Source: UTCHB3 sp964625575 (GTDB lineage Bacteria; Bacteroidota; Ignavibacteria; Ignavibacteriales; Ignavibacteriaceae). Taken from it: DNA of 64,000 nt. The notes beneath the pieces are model-generated. The model did no database searches. It saw only the letters and a list, made by a program, of their open reading frames with translations, and had not been told where the DNA came from. The position numbers were made by a program, and so were the translations under genes. How positions within the stretch are numbered: the stretch's first letter is position 1; each line of letters opens with the position of its first letter. Of this stretch, positions 8,823 to 16,686 are shown piece after piece. The stretch is taken from NCBI GenBank assembly GCA_964625575.1, contig CAZVBQ010000007.1, forward strand, positions 48,010 through 112,009. Direction: 5' to 3'.

Positions 8823-8940
8823 CACTTAACACCTAACACTTAACACCTAACACTTAAATGACCGAAACTTCTGGTAAAGACCCTCAAAACCCTCAAATCC
8901 AAAAAGAATAACACCTAACACTTAACACCTAACACTTAAA
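8806..8940. repeat. TAACACY heptads, right flank, with a partial duplication of the gene's 3' end
   Basis: Positions 8811-8857 are TAACACC/TAACACT units. At 8871-8909 about 40 nt of the four-helix-bundle gene 3' end reappear (CTGGTAAAGAC...CTCAAATCCAAAAAG), 96 nt downstream of the first copy, and are followed by a second TAACACC/TAACACT run (8910-8937). The second run forms the end of the opposite-strand gene at 8922-10475. This looks like unequal recombination or slippage between arrays. Confidence 0.8.
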
Positions 8941-10475
8941 AATTGCGAAGCAATTTTATCCCCATCAATTGCCGCCGAAACAATGCCTCCCGCAAAGCCG
9001 GCACCTTCGCCGCAGGGGTAGAGGTTTTTGATCTGGGGGTGGGCGAGGGTTTCACGGTCGCGGGGGATGCGGACAGGTGATGAGGTGCGGGATTCGGTAG
9101 CGAGCATCTGGGCTTCTTCGGAAATGTAGCCGCGGAGTTTGGTATCGAATATTTTTAGCGCGTCTTTTAATCTGGTTGAAATTTCCTTTGGGAGGATGGT
9201 GTTAAGATCGAGTGAGACGGTGCCCGGAATATAACTTGTCTTGGGGAGCGACTGAGATATCCTTCCTTTAATGAAATCGGTTACTTTCTGGGCGGGGGCT
9301 GTTTGGGTTTCACCGCCGGCGTGCCATACCGCCACTTCCACCATTTTCTGATATTCGAGCGCGGCGAGAGGACCTGCAGAATTGAACTGCTGCCAGTCGG
9401 CAGGGGTTACCTCCACAACAAAGCCTGAGTTGGCGAAAGGGGAATCACGCCTTGAGACAGACATGCCGTTCAGCACCAATTCACCCGGCGCGCTGGATGC
9501 GGGAACAATTATCCCCCCCGGACACATGCAGAATGAATATACGCCCCTGCCGTTCGACTGACATGTAAGCGTATAGCTTGCCGCGGGAAGGTCTTCCGGT
9601 CTTTTTTTCTTGTGGTATCTTGCCTGGTCGATCAACTGTTGAGGGTGCTCGATCCTTACTCCGAGGGCGAAAGGCTTCGGTTCGATCAGAATATTTTCAT
9701 CATGTAGCAGGTAAAAAATATCCCGCGCGGAGTGCCCCGTTGCCAAAATAACGGCGTCGCCAAAATATTCGGTGTTGTCGTTAACCCTTACACCTCTAAG
9801 GGTGTCACCTTCCCTTATGAATCCCGTTACCCGTGAGTCGAAGTGTATCTCGCCGCCATGATCGAGTATGGTCTGACGGATCGCGGCGATGAGTGGTGGG
9901 AGTTTATTGGAACCGATATGCGGGTGGGCATCAACGAGGATATCGGGATCGGCGCCGTGCATCACCATTATATTCAATATCTTAAGGACGTTTCCGCGTT
10001 TATCGGACCGGGTGTAGAGCTTGCCGTCGCTGTAAGTGCCCGCGCCTCCTTCGCCGAAGCAATAGTTTGAATCGGGATTCACTTCGTGGAACTGCATTAT
10101 TGCCCGGAGGTCGCGCCTCCGAGCCTGCACATCCTTGCCCCGCTCGAGGATAACAGGTTTCACACCGTCTTCGAGGAGGCGGAGTGCCGCGAAAAGTCCC
10201 GCGGGTCCCGCGCCAACAATTATCACCTCTTTATCACCCTTCGCGTCCCTGTAAACAGGGGTTAATACTGGGGAAGTGACGGGCTCGTTCACAAAAATGA
10301 GTGCTTTGAACCGGTAAACGGGGTTTTTGCTCCGGGCATCAATTGAGCGTTTAGAGACATAATATCCGGTAATATTGGCCGGCTTTTCTCCTGAGGCTTT
10401 AAGAATAAGCGCGCGGAGTTTATCGTTGTTCCTGTGGTCTTCAGGATTTACTGTGATTTCAACTTCTTTGATCAC
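8922..10475 (-). CDS. NAD(P)/FAD-dependent oxidoreductase (COG2509-type flavoprotein)
   Basis: A 517-residue flavoprotein of the uncharacterised FAD-dependent dehydrogenase family COG2509. It has a small N-terminal alpha/beta domain (residues ~1-80), a Rossmann FAD motif (VIIVGAGPAGLFAALRLLE), a conserved CFGEGGAGTYSDGKLYTR segment, an internal ATGHSARDI and a C-terminal FAD-contact motif (LYPCGEGAGFAGGIVSAA). The start is GTG at 10475, 13 nt after the histidine kinase stop, so the two are probably co-transcribed. The 3' end is odd: after GDKIASQF the last residues LSVRC and the stop come from a TAACACY repeat array, preceded by a small palindrome (AAAATTGC/GCAATTTT) at 8939-8957. The substrate is unknown. 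Confidence 0.88.
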   Translation of the reverse strand: MIKEVEITVNPEDHRNNDKLRALILKASGEKPANITGYYVSKRSIDARSKNPVYRFKALIFVNEPVTSPVLTPVYRDAKGDKEVIIVGAGPAGLFAALRLLEDGVKPVILERGKDVQARRRDLRAIMQFHEVNPDSNYCFGEGGAGTYSDGKLYTRSDKRGNVLKILNIMVMHGADPDILVDAHPHIGSNKLPPLIAAIRQTILDHGGEIHFDSRVTGFIREGDTLRGVRVNDNTEYFGDAVILATGHSARDIFYLLHDENILIEPKPFALGVRIEHPQQLIDQARYHKKKRPEDLPAASYTLTCQSNGRGVYSFCMCPGGIIVPASSAPGELVLNGMSVSRRDSPFANSGFVVEVTPADWQQFNSAGPLAALEYQKMVEVAVWHAGGETQTAPAQKVTDFIKGRISQSLPKTSYIPGTVSLDLNTILPKEISTRLKDALKIFDTKLRGYISEEAQMLATESRTSSPVRIPRDRETLAHPQIKNLYPCGEGAGFAGGIVSAAIDGDKIASQFLSVRC

Positions 10476-10488
10476 GTTTTGTCAGGTA

Positions 10489-11949
10489 TCAGGCTTTAGG
10501 GAGGGAAATTGTCACGATTGTTCCAACCCCCACCTGGCTTTGGAAGAAAATTTTACCATTCATCCGGTTCACCATTTCCTTGCAGAGGAGGATTCCCATC
10601 CCCGAGCCGGGCTCGTTGGATGTCCCGGGGGTTGACTTTGAGCCGGTCAGTTCAAATATCTTGCCTAGTTTATCCGGCTCGATTCCCCTTCCCTGATCAG
10701 AAACCACAATATTTACCTGATTCCCGGCGAAAACATTTATATCTATGGTGGTGCCCGGGTCACTGAATTTAGCCGAGTTCGTGATCAGGTTTCTCATAAC
10801 TGTCACAAACATTTCAGTATCGGCGATGGCATAACACTCCCGGACACCGGGTGGGCTCACGGATATACCCTTGCCCTCACAAAGGGAGGAAACCTGTATT
10901 ATTGCCACATTAATTAAACTTACCACATCAACCGGCTCAAGATTTATCTTGCCCATCCCCTGAGAAACCCGTGACCATGTAAGGATCGACTCCAGAAGAT
11001 CAAACAACTGCAACGCGGTATCTCTTCCGGAACGTATGAAGTGGCGGCGTTCTTCCTCTGACAGTTGGTCGTAATCGAGGTCGAGCAATTCCAAAGCACT
11101 AAGGAGCGGGTGGAACGGACCACGGAGGTCGTGGGCGAGAATCGAAATGAACTTGTTCTTCTGGTCGTTAAGCGCGCTGAGTCCCTTGGTGGTTTCTTCA
11201 AGTCTGTTAATAGCTTCTATCCGCTCTGTTATATCGCGTGCCGAGGCGTAATATTTGCCATCCTTTAGCGCGGCTGACCACTCGAGGTGAACCACTTTTC
11301 CATCTCTGGCAACATATCTGTTTCTGAAAGAAGGGATCACACCATCGGGGGTGATATTATCGAGATCAACGGTTTTGTGAAGATCATCGGGATGGACAAG
11401 TTTTGTGAAGCTCTCACCGGTTAATTCATCCAGGCTGTAGCCGAATTTCTTTTCCCAGGCACGGTTCAGTTTCAGGAATATCCCTTCCCGGGATGCTATA
11501 CAAACCAATTCAGGTTGGATATCAAAGAAGGTATCGAGGTCTTCCTCTCTTGCTTTTCTATCGGAAATATCGGTTATATAACCTTCAAGAAAGAGCAATG
11601 AGCCGTTCTCGTCATAGATGCCGGTACCCTTTTCCCAGACCCACTTCACATTCCCGGCCCTGTCCTTGATCTTGTATTCGATCATGAAGTTTGATCTGTC
11701 GAGTATAGCGGCTTGAATCGTGTCCCAGATCATCTGGCGGTACTCAGGCAGGATAAGTTCCTCGAATGTGATTCTTCTTTCGATGAATTCGATAGGCGAG
11801 TAGCCTGTTAGTTCCTGCGATCCGGCAGAGACAATTTGCATTGTCCACTCGTGGTCGTTACTGCATCTGTAGGCCATTCCCGGAAGGAAATTGAACCACG
11901 TCCTGAGAAGACTAACGGACGTCCCGGCAAGATTCACTGATGAGGCCAT
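10489..11949 (-). CDS. PAS-domain sensor histidine kinase
   Basis: A soluble two-component sensor kinase, 486 residues from the ATG at 11949 (MASSVNLAG). Two PAS/PAC modules occupy about residues 15-132 and 140-245 (VSAGSQELTGYSPIEFI; FLKLNRAWEKKFGYS; PAC ending YASARDITERIEA). They are followed by a HisKA dimerisation domain with the phosphoacceptor His in FISILAHDLRGPFHPL and a HATPase domain with N box (MRNLITNSAKFS), G1 (VSDQGRGIEPDKLGKIFEL) and G2 (GSGMGILLCKEM). The reading frame is open 62 codons further upstream, but that part is AT-rich and overlaps the likely promoter of aceE, so I use the internal ATG. No response regulator is adjacent. It is divergent from the pyruvate dehydrogenase operon; the signal is unknown. 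Confidence 0.88.
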   Translation of the reverse strand: MASSVNLAGTSVSLLRTWFNFLPGMAYRCSNDHEWTMQIVSAGSQELTGYSPIEFIERRITFEELILPEYRQMIWDTIQAAILDRSNFMIEYKIKDRAGNVKWVWEKGTGIYDENGSLLFLEGYITDISDRKAREEDLDTFFDIQPELVCIASREGIFLKLNRAWEKKFGYSLDELTGESFTKLVHPDDLHKTVDLDNITPDGVIPSFRNRYVARDGKVVHLEWSAALKDGKYYASARDITERIEAINRLEETTKGLSALNDQKNKFISILAHDLRGPFHPLLSALELLDLDYDQLSEEERRHFIRSGRDTALQLFDLLESILTWSRVSQGMGKINLEPVDVVSLINVAIIQVSSLCEGKGISVSPPGVRECYAIADTEMFVTVMRNLITNSAKFSDPGTTIDINVFAGNQVNIVVSDQGRGIEPDKLGKIFELTGSKSTPGTSNEPGSGMGILLCKEMVNRMNGKIFFQSQVGVGTIVTISLPKA

Positions 11950-12166
11950 TCTAATCTCTAAAAGTTCTGGCAAAATTATTATAATTTGTTGTTGAAAGAT
12001 AAAATTCTTGTTGGTTAATGCAAATAAAAGTGAGAGAATAGCGATATCCGTCACATAAAGTTGATTGGTAAAATTTTTCATAAATTTGTGTTTCTGAATT
12101 TTATATTTTCCTACCGTGTTACAGATATAGAACATTAACGAACATCGACAAATAGACAGGTTTATT
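11950..12166. promoter_or_regulatory. Divergent intergenic region between sensor kinase and aceE
   Basis: 217 AT-rich bases that should hold promoters for both directions. I see no clear consensus promoter or operator. An open frame on the minus strand continues through part of it but lacks domain content. Confidence 0.4.
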
Positions 12167-14836
12167 ATGACTGACGAAAAGCAATTGCGCGAAATACAGG
12201 AACTGGAGAATCAGGAGTGGTTGTACTCTCTTGATTACGTCCTCCAGAATGGTGGAAAAGAGAGGGTTGTAGAGCTTCTTAACCTCCTGCAAATAAGGGC
12301 ACACAAGGCAGGGGTACAGATACCGTTCTCAGCCAACACGCCATATATTAATACCATACCGAGAGAAAATCAGGTACCATTTCCCGGTGACAGGGAAATC
12401 GAGAGAAGAATTAAAAGCATCATCCGCTGGAATGCCATGGCAATGGTTGTCAGGGCAAACAAACTGGAAAACGGCATAGGCGGACATATTTCAACCTACG
12501 CCTCTGTGGCGACACTCCTTGAGATTGGGTTCAACCACTTCTTCAGAGCAAAAAGCGATACCCACCCCGGTGACATGATCTACTTCCAAGGGCACGCCTC
12601 ACCCGGCATCTACGCCAGGGCATTTCTGGAAGACAGAATTTCAGTTGAAAAACTTGAGAATTTCAGACGCGAATTGAAACCCGGCGGCGGACTTTCATCA
12701 TACCCGCACCCTTGGCTAATGCCTGATTTCTGGCAGTTCCCCACCGTTTCGATGGGTTTGGGCCCATTGCAGGCTATTTATCAGGCAAGGTTCAACAGAT
12801 ACCTTGAAGACAGGGGGCTTGTACCAAAGAGTGACGCCAAAGTAATCGCCTTTATGGGTGACGGTGAAACTGATGAGCCCGAATCACTCGGCGCCATAAC
12901 CCTCGCTTCACGCGAGAAACTGGATAACCTCCTTTTCGTTATCAACTGTAACCTCCAGAGGCTCGACGGTCCCGTTCGCGGTAACGGCAAGATCATTCAA
13001 GAGCTCGAGGCAGCTTTCAGAGGTGCCGGCTGGAATGTAATTAAAGTTGTATGGGGTTCCGACTGGGATCCGCTCCTCGAGAAGGATGACAAGGGCATCC
13101 TCGTTCAGGCACTCGGTGAGATTGTTGACGGCGAATATCAGAAGTTCTCCGTTGAGTCGGGCGCCTATGTAAGAGAGAAACTCTTCGGCAAGCATCCCGA
13201 ACTGGCGAAAATGGTTGAAGAGATGAGCGATGAACAGCTCAGGAAGATGAGAAGGGGCGGACACGACCCCGAGAAGGTTTACAATGCCCTTAAAGCTGCT
13301 TACGAGCACAAGGGACAGCCGACCGTAATCCTCGCGAAAACCATCAAAGGCTACGGCCTCGGCGAAAGCGGTGAAGGAAAGAACATCACCCACCAGCAGA
13401 AAAAACTCAATGAAGATGAACTCAGAGAGTTCAGAACCAGGTTTGGCATCCCCATTTCAGATGATGAAGTGGCAAAGGCACCGTTCTACAAGCCCGCTCC
13501 CGACAGTCCCGAAATTCAATACCTTAAGGCAAGACGTGAAGCCCTCGGCGGTTCTGTTCCCAAAAGGGTTGTGGATATCAGGCCGATCAAAACCCCACCA
13601 GAAGACCTTATCTCTGAATTTTTCGAGGGTACCGACGGCAGGGAAGTATCCACCACAATGGTGTTCGTTAAGATACTTGCGAATCTGTTGAAGGACAGGG
13701 AGATAGGGAAGCTGATCGTTCCTATCGTTCCCGACGAAGCCCGCACGTTCGGTATGGAAGCACTCTTCCGCCAAGTGGGCATCTACTCGCACAACGGACA
13801 GCTCTATGAGCCGGTTGACAGACAGAGCCTTCTCTATTATAAAGAGGCAAAAGACGGTCAGATACTCGAGGAAGGCATTACAGAAGCAGGTTCGATGGCA
13901 TCTTTCCTGGCTGCCGGTACGTCTTATGCCAATCACGGTCTTAACATGATACCGTTCTTCATCTACTACTCGATGTTCGGGTTCCAGAGGATCGGTGATC
14001 TCGTTTGGGCTGGTGGTGACATGAGAACGAAGGGCTTCCTGATCGGCGGTACCGCGGGCAGAACCACTCTTAACGGTGAAGGGCTTCAGCACCAGGATGG
14101 TCACTCGCACCACCTCGCTTACCCCGTTCCGAACCTCATGACATATGACCCCGCGTTCGCTTATGAACTCGCCGTGATCATCCGCGAAGGTATCCGCAGA
14201 ATGTATGAGGAGCAGGAGGATATTTTCTACTACATCACCGTGATGAATGAGAACTACGCCATGCCTCCAATGCCTGAGGGTGTTAAAGAGGGTATCGTGA
14301 AAGGTCTCTACAAATTCAGCACATCGGATAAAAAGAAGCTTAAATTGAAGGTTAATCTTCTCGGAAGTGGCACCATCATGAACGAAGTGCTGAAGGCCAA
14401 AGAAATTCTCGAAGAGAAATACGGCGTTGCCGCTGACATTTACAGCGCCACTAGCTACAAAGAGGTTCGCCGCGAAGCACTCGAAACAGAGAGATGGAAC
14501 ATGCTAAACCCGGGCAATCCGAAGAAGCCTTACATTTCACAGGTATTCGAAGGCGCCGAGGGTGTGTTTGTTGCTTCGAGTGACTACATCAAGGCGATGC
14601 CCGACTCGATCTCGAAGTGGGTACCCGGCAGACTGATTTCTCTCGGAACCGACGGTTTCGGCAGAAGTGAAGGCCGCGCCGAGCTCCGTGACTTCTTTGA
14701 AGTTGACGCAAAGTATGTTACTGTAGCTGCCCTCTATGGCCTGATGCTCGAAGGTAAAGTGAAGCAGGCTGTCGTTGATAAAGCCATCGAAGAGCTCGAT
14801 ATCGACAGGAACAAACTTAACCCGATGATTTCGTAG
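12167..14836 (+). CDS. aceE: Pyruvate dehydrogenase E1 component, homodimeric type
   Basis: E1 decarboxylates pyruvate with thiamine diphosphate and acetylates the lipoyl groups of E2. At 889 residues it has the usual length of the single-chain (alpha2) AceE type. Characteristic segments are NTIPRENQVPFPGD, GIGGHISTYASVATLLEIG, the thiamine-diphosphate motif GDGETDEPESLG (near residue 231) with the LLFVINCNLQRLDGPVRGN continuation, AKTIKGYG, and the C-terminal transketolase-like half (VPDEARTFGMEALFRQVGIY, GLQHQDGHSHHLAY). It is first gene of an aceE-aceF-lpd operon; 68 nt of repeat separates it from aceF, beginning directly after its TAG stop. Confidence 0.97.
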   Translation: MTDEKQLREIQELENQEWLYSLDYVLQNGGKERVVELLNLLQIRAHKAGVQIPFSANTPYINTIPRENQVPFPGDREIERRIKSIIRWNAMAMVVRANKLENGIGGHISTYASVATLLEIGFNHFFRAKSDTHPGDMIYFQGHASPGIYARAFLEDRISVEKLENFRRELKPGGGLSSYPHPWLMPDFWQFPTVSMGLGPLQAIYQARFNRYLEDRGLVPKSDAKVIAFMGDGETDEPESLGAITLASREKLDNLLFVINCNLQRLDGPVRGNGKIIQELEAAFRGAGWNVIKVVWGSDWDPLLEKDDKGILVQALGEIVDGEYQKFSVESGAYVREKLFGKHPELAKMVEEMSDEQLRKMRRGGHDPEKVYNALKAAYEHKGQPTVILAKTIKGYGLGESGEGKNITHQQKKLNEDELREFRTRFGIPISDDEVAKAPFYKPAPDSPEIQYLKARREALGGSVPKRVVDIRPIKTPPEDLISEFFEGTDGREVSTTMVFVKILANLLKDREIGKLIVPIVPDEARTFGMEALFRQVGIYSHNGQLYEPVDRQSLLYYKEAKDGQILEEGITEAGSMASFLAAGTSYANHGLNMIPFFIYYSMFGFQRIGDLVWAGGDMRTKGFLIGGTAGRTTLNGEGLQHQDGHSHHLAYPVPNLMTYDPAFAYELAVIIREGIRRMYEEQEDIFYYITVMNENYAMPPMPEGVKEGIVKGLYKFSTSDKKKLKLKVNLLGSGTIMNEVLKAKEILEEKYGVAADIYSATSYKEVRREALETERWNMLNPGNPKKPYISQVFEGAEGVFVASSDYIKAMPDSISKWVPGRLISLGTDGFGRSEGRAELRDFFEVDAKYVTVAALYGLMLEGKVKQAVVDKAIEELDIDRNKLNPMIS

Positions 14837-14837
14837 T

Positions 14838-14897
14838 AGCGATGAGCTATGAGTTATGAGCGATGAGTTGAACGAAACTGCAAAGAACGCAAAGGAA
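14838..14897. repeat. ATGAGYK heptads plus CCGCAAAGG-type 9-mers inside the pdh operon
   Basis: Positions 14841-14868 are CGATGAG CTATGAG TTATGAG CGATGAG units. Positions 14878-14895 are CTGCAAAGAACGCAAAGG. The AAAGGA at the end of the second array sits 8 nt before the aceF ATG (14905), so the repeat itself provides the Shine-Dalgarno-like sequence. Confidence 0.75.
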
Positions 14898-14904
14898 TTT
14901 AGTT

Positions 14905-16677
14905 ATGAATAGAGAATTTAAGTTACCGGATCTGGGAGAGAGCATTGTCTCCGCGCAGGTTGTCAAGGTTCTGATAAAACCGGGTGACTTCGTGAAAGAA
15001 GACCAGACGGTTCTTGAGATCGAAACCGACAAGGCGACGATTGAGGTGCCTTCCGAAATCTCAGGTAAGGTTGCCGGAGTGTATATTAAAGAAGGTGACA
15101 AGGTGCCTGTTGGCGCGGTTGTTTTTTCTGTTGAAGGTGGGGGAGAAGAAACCGCAAAGATCGCAGAGAGCGCAAAGCAGGAAGTTGCACCCTTGGTAAA
15201 TGTTGAAACCGCGAAACAGGAAGATAAAACCACAGAGCCCACAGAGAGCACAGAGGGAGCCGTCAGTGAGATATCTGAGGTAGTCCTTCCGGATCTGGGT
15301 GATAATGTTGCTCAGGCGATGGTGGTTAAAGTTACTGTTAAAGTTGGTGATACGATCAAAGAGGATGATACGATCCTCGAGATCGAGACTGACAAAGCCA
15401 CTGTTGAAGTGCCTTCAACTGCTGCCGGCGTGGTAACCGAGATACTCGCGAAAGAGAATGAGAAATTGGCTGTTGGTGGGGTTATTTTGAGGGTTAGCGG
15501 GCAGAAGGCTGTGACCAGCCAGTCGTTGCCCGTTGCCGGTTCCCCGTTGCCCGACGAAAAAGTTGAGAAGCCTGTATCAGTTGCGCATAAGGTGGGTGCA
15601 CCGCCGGCGTTCCCGGTTCCGAAATCGGGTCCGGCATTGAAGCTTTCAGAGGCTGAACTCGCAGAACTTAAGGAGGATCTTACCAATCCTGAAGTGGCGA
15701 TAGCGCCGCCGAAGGTTTTCCTCGATATGCAGCCTCCGATCACCGCTAACGCAGCCCCCGCGGCTCCTTCGGTAAGAAGGCTCGCGAGGGAGATTGGTGT
15801 TGATATTAACAAAGTCACCGGTACAGGTCCCAGAGGCAGGATCTCGATGGATGATGTGAAGGCGTATTCTAAAGCGCTGCATCAGTCGCGAGTGGCGAGT
15901 GGCGAGTGGCGAGGAGATGCTCCTGCCATGGCTGCCGGTATCGCGCACAAGCCGCTTCCTGATTTCTCCAAGTTTGGTGATATTGAGCGGAAGGCGATGA
16001 ACAACATCCGCGCGAAGACTGCCGAGCACCTGAGCTATGCATGGGCGACAATCCCCCATGTGACACAGTTCGATAAAGCTGACATCACTGAGCTGGAAGA
16101 GCTTCGCAAGAAGTTTGCACCCGTGGTTGCCAAAGGCGGCGGAAAGCTTACAATGACCTCCATTCTTGTGAAGGTTATCACCGCGGCGCTGAAGCAGTTC
16201 CCGCAGTTCAACTCCTCGGTTGACATGGAGAAAAAAGAGATAGTTTATAAGAATTACTACAATATCGGCATCGCTGTTGATACAGAGCACGGGCTGATCG
16301 TTCCGAACATCAAAGGAACAGACAAGCTCAATCTGACAGAAATTTCCGCCGAAATGAATGTACTTTCAGAAAAAGCACGGGCTAAGAAGATCGGTCTTGA
16401 AGAACTTCAGGGCGGATGCTTCACCATCTCCAATCTCGGAGGAATTGGTGGAACTTACTTTACGCCTGTTGTTAATTCACCTGAAGTGGCAATACTTGGT
16501 GTTTCGAGGGGTTCGATGGAGCCGGTCTACGTGAACGGCAATTTTGTCCCCCGTCTGATGCTGCCACTCTCACTCTCCTATGATCACAGGGTGATCGACG
16601 GTGCCGACGCTATCCGCTTCTTAAGGTGGGTTATCGAAGCGCTTGAGAATCCCTTCAAACTTCTGATCGAAGGATAG
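14905..16677 (+). CDS. aceF: Dihydrolipoamide acetyltransferase, E2 of pyruvate dehydrogenase
   Basis: E2 transfers acetyl groups from E1 to CoA and forms the core of the complex. The 590 residues show two lipoyl domains (~1-77 and ~124-199, lipoylated Lys 43 and Lys 164 in ETDKAT), a peripheral-subunit-binding domain (~286-323, PSVRRLAREIGVDINKV then GTGPRGRI) and a catalytic domain (~355-590) with the active-site motif DHRVIDGADA (His near 561). All three interdomain linkers carry short insertions that match the window's intergenic repeat families: residues 83-92, 109-118, 207-217 and 327-338. These encode, for example, TTEPTESTEG and SRVASGEWRGD. The reading frame and all domains stay intact. 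The gene lies 9 nt before lpd. Confidence 0.96.
   Translation: MNREFKLPDLGESIVSAQVVKVLIKPGDFVKEDQTVLEIETDKATIEVPSEISGKVAGVYIKEGDKVPVGAVVFSVEGGGEETAKIAESAKQEVAPLVNVETAKQEDKTTEPTESTEGAVSEISEVVLPDLGDNVAQAMVVKVTVKVGDTIKEDDTILEIETDKATVEVPSTAAGVVTEILAKENEKLAVGGVILRVSGQKAVTSQSLPVAGSPLPDEKVEKPVSVAHKVGAPPAFPVPKSGPALKLSEAELAELKEDLTNPEVAIAPPKVFLDMQPPITANAAPAAPSVRRLAREIGVDINKVTGTGPRGRISMDDVKAYSKALHQSRVASGEWRGDAPAMAAGIAHKPLPDFSKFGDIERKAMNNIRAKTAEHLSYAWATIPHVTQFDKADITELEELRKKFAPVVAKGGGKLTMTSILVKVITAALKQFPQFNSSVDMEKKEIVYKNYYNIGIAVDTEHGLIVPNIKGTDKLNLTEISAEMNVLSEKARAKKIGLEELQGGCFTISNLGGIGGTYFTPVVNSPEVAILGVSRGSMEPVYVNGNFVPRLMLPLSLSYDHRVIDGADAIRFLRWVIEALENPFKLLIEG
15151..15180 (+). repeat. aceF: In-frame CCGCAAAGG-type 9-mers in aceF linker 1
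   Basis: CCGCAAAGA TCGCAGAGA GCGCAAAGC units encode AKI AES AKQ (residues ~84-92). The match is to the array at 5411-5441 (CCGCAAAGG CCGCAGAGA ACGCAAAGA). A 9-nt unit keeps the frame by itself. Confidence 0.75.
15229..15258 (+). repeat. aceF: In-frame CACAGAGCC-type 9-mers in aceF linker 1
   Basis: CCACAGAGC CCACAGAGA GCACAGAGG units encode the tripeptide series TTE PTE STE. The DNA matches the intergenic array at 128-154 nearly base for base (CACAGAGCCCACAGAGAGCA). Confidence 0.8.
15521..15555 (-). repeat. aceF: In-frame GSGCAAC heptads (inverse) in aceF linker 2
   Basis: CGTTGCC CGTTGCC GGTTCCC CGTTGCC is the reverse complement of the GGGCAAC family (5578-5656, 18380-18500). It encodes SLPVAGSPLPD, a Pro/Ala/Ser-rich stretch well suited to an E2 linker. 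Confidence 0.75.
15884..15915 (-). repeat. aceF: In-frame CGCCACT heptads (inverse) in aceF linker 3
   Basis: Four AGTSGCG units (AGTCGCG, then AGTGGCG three times) are the reverse complement of CGCCACT, part of the CRCTACT family (5657-5688, 18346-18375). They encode SRVASGEWRG between the subunit-binding and catalytic domains. Trp and Arg are unusual for such linkers, which supports a recent insertion. Confidence 0.75.
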
Positions 16678-16686
16678 GGGGCAGGC

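Noticed and set aside
8463..8940. Diversity-generating retroelement, because of the Avd-like fold
   Set aside because: No reverse transcriptase, template or variable repeat is visible in the window.
11950..12135. N-terminal extension of the histidine kinase by 62 codons
   Set aside because: AT-rich, no domain, hydrophobic stretch followed by charged break; it overlaps the expected promoter region of aceE. ATG 11949 directly precedes the PAS region.
12908..14113. Long minus-strand frames opposite aceE (161 and 218 codons)
   Set aside because: Codon-bias shadows of aceE; no start context or domain.
15151..15915. Assembly artefact as cause of repeats in aceF
   Set aside because: All four stretches keep the frame, lie only in linkers, and belong to four different families; a misjoin would break the gene. 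It remains testable by read mapping.
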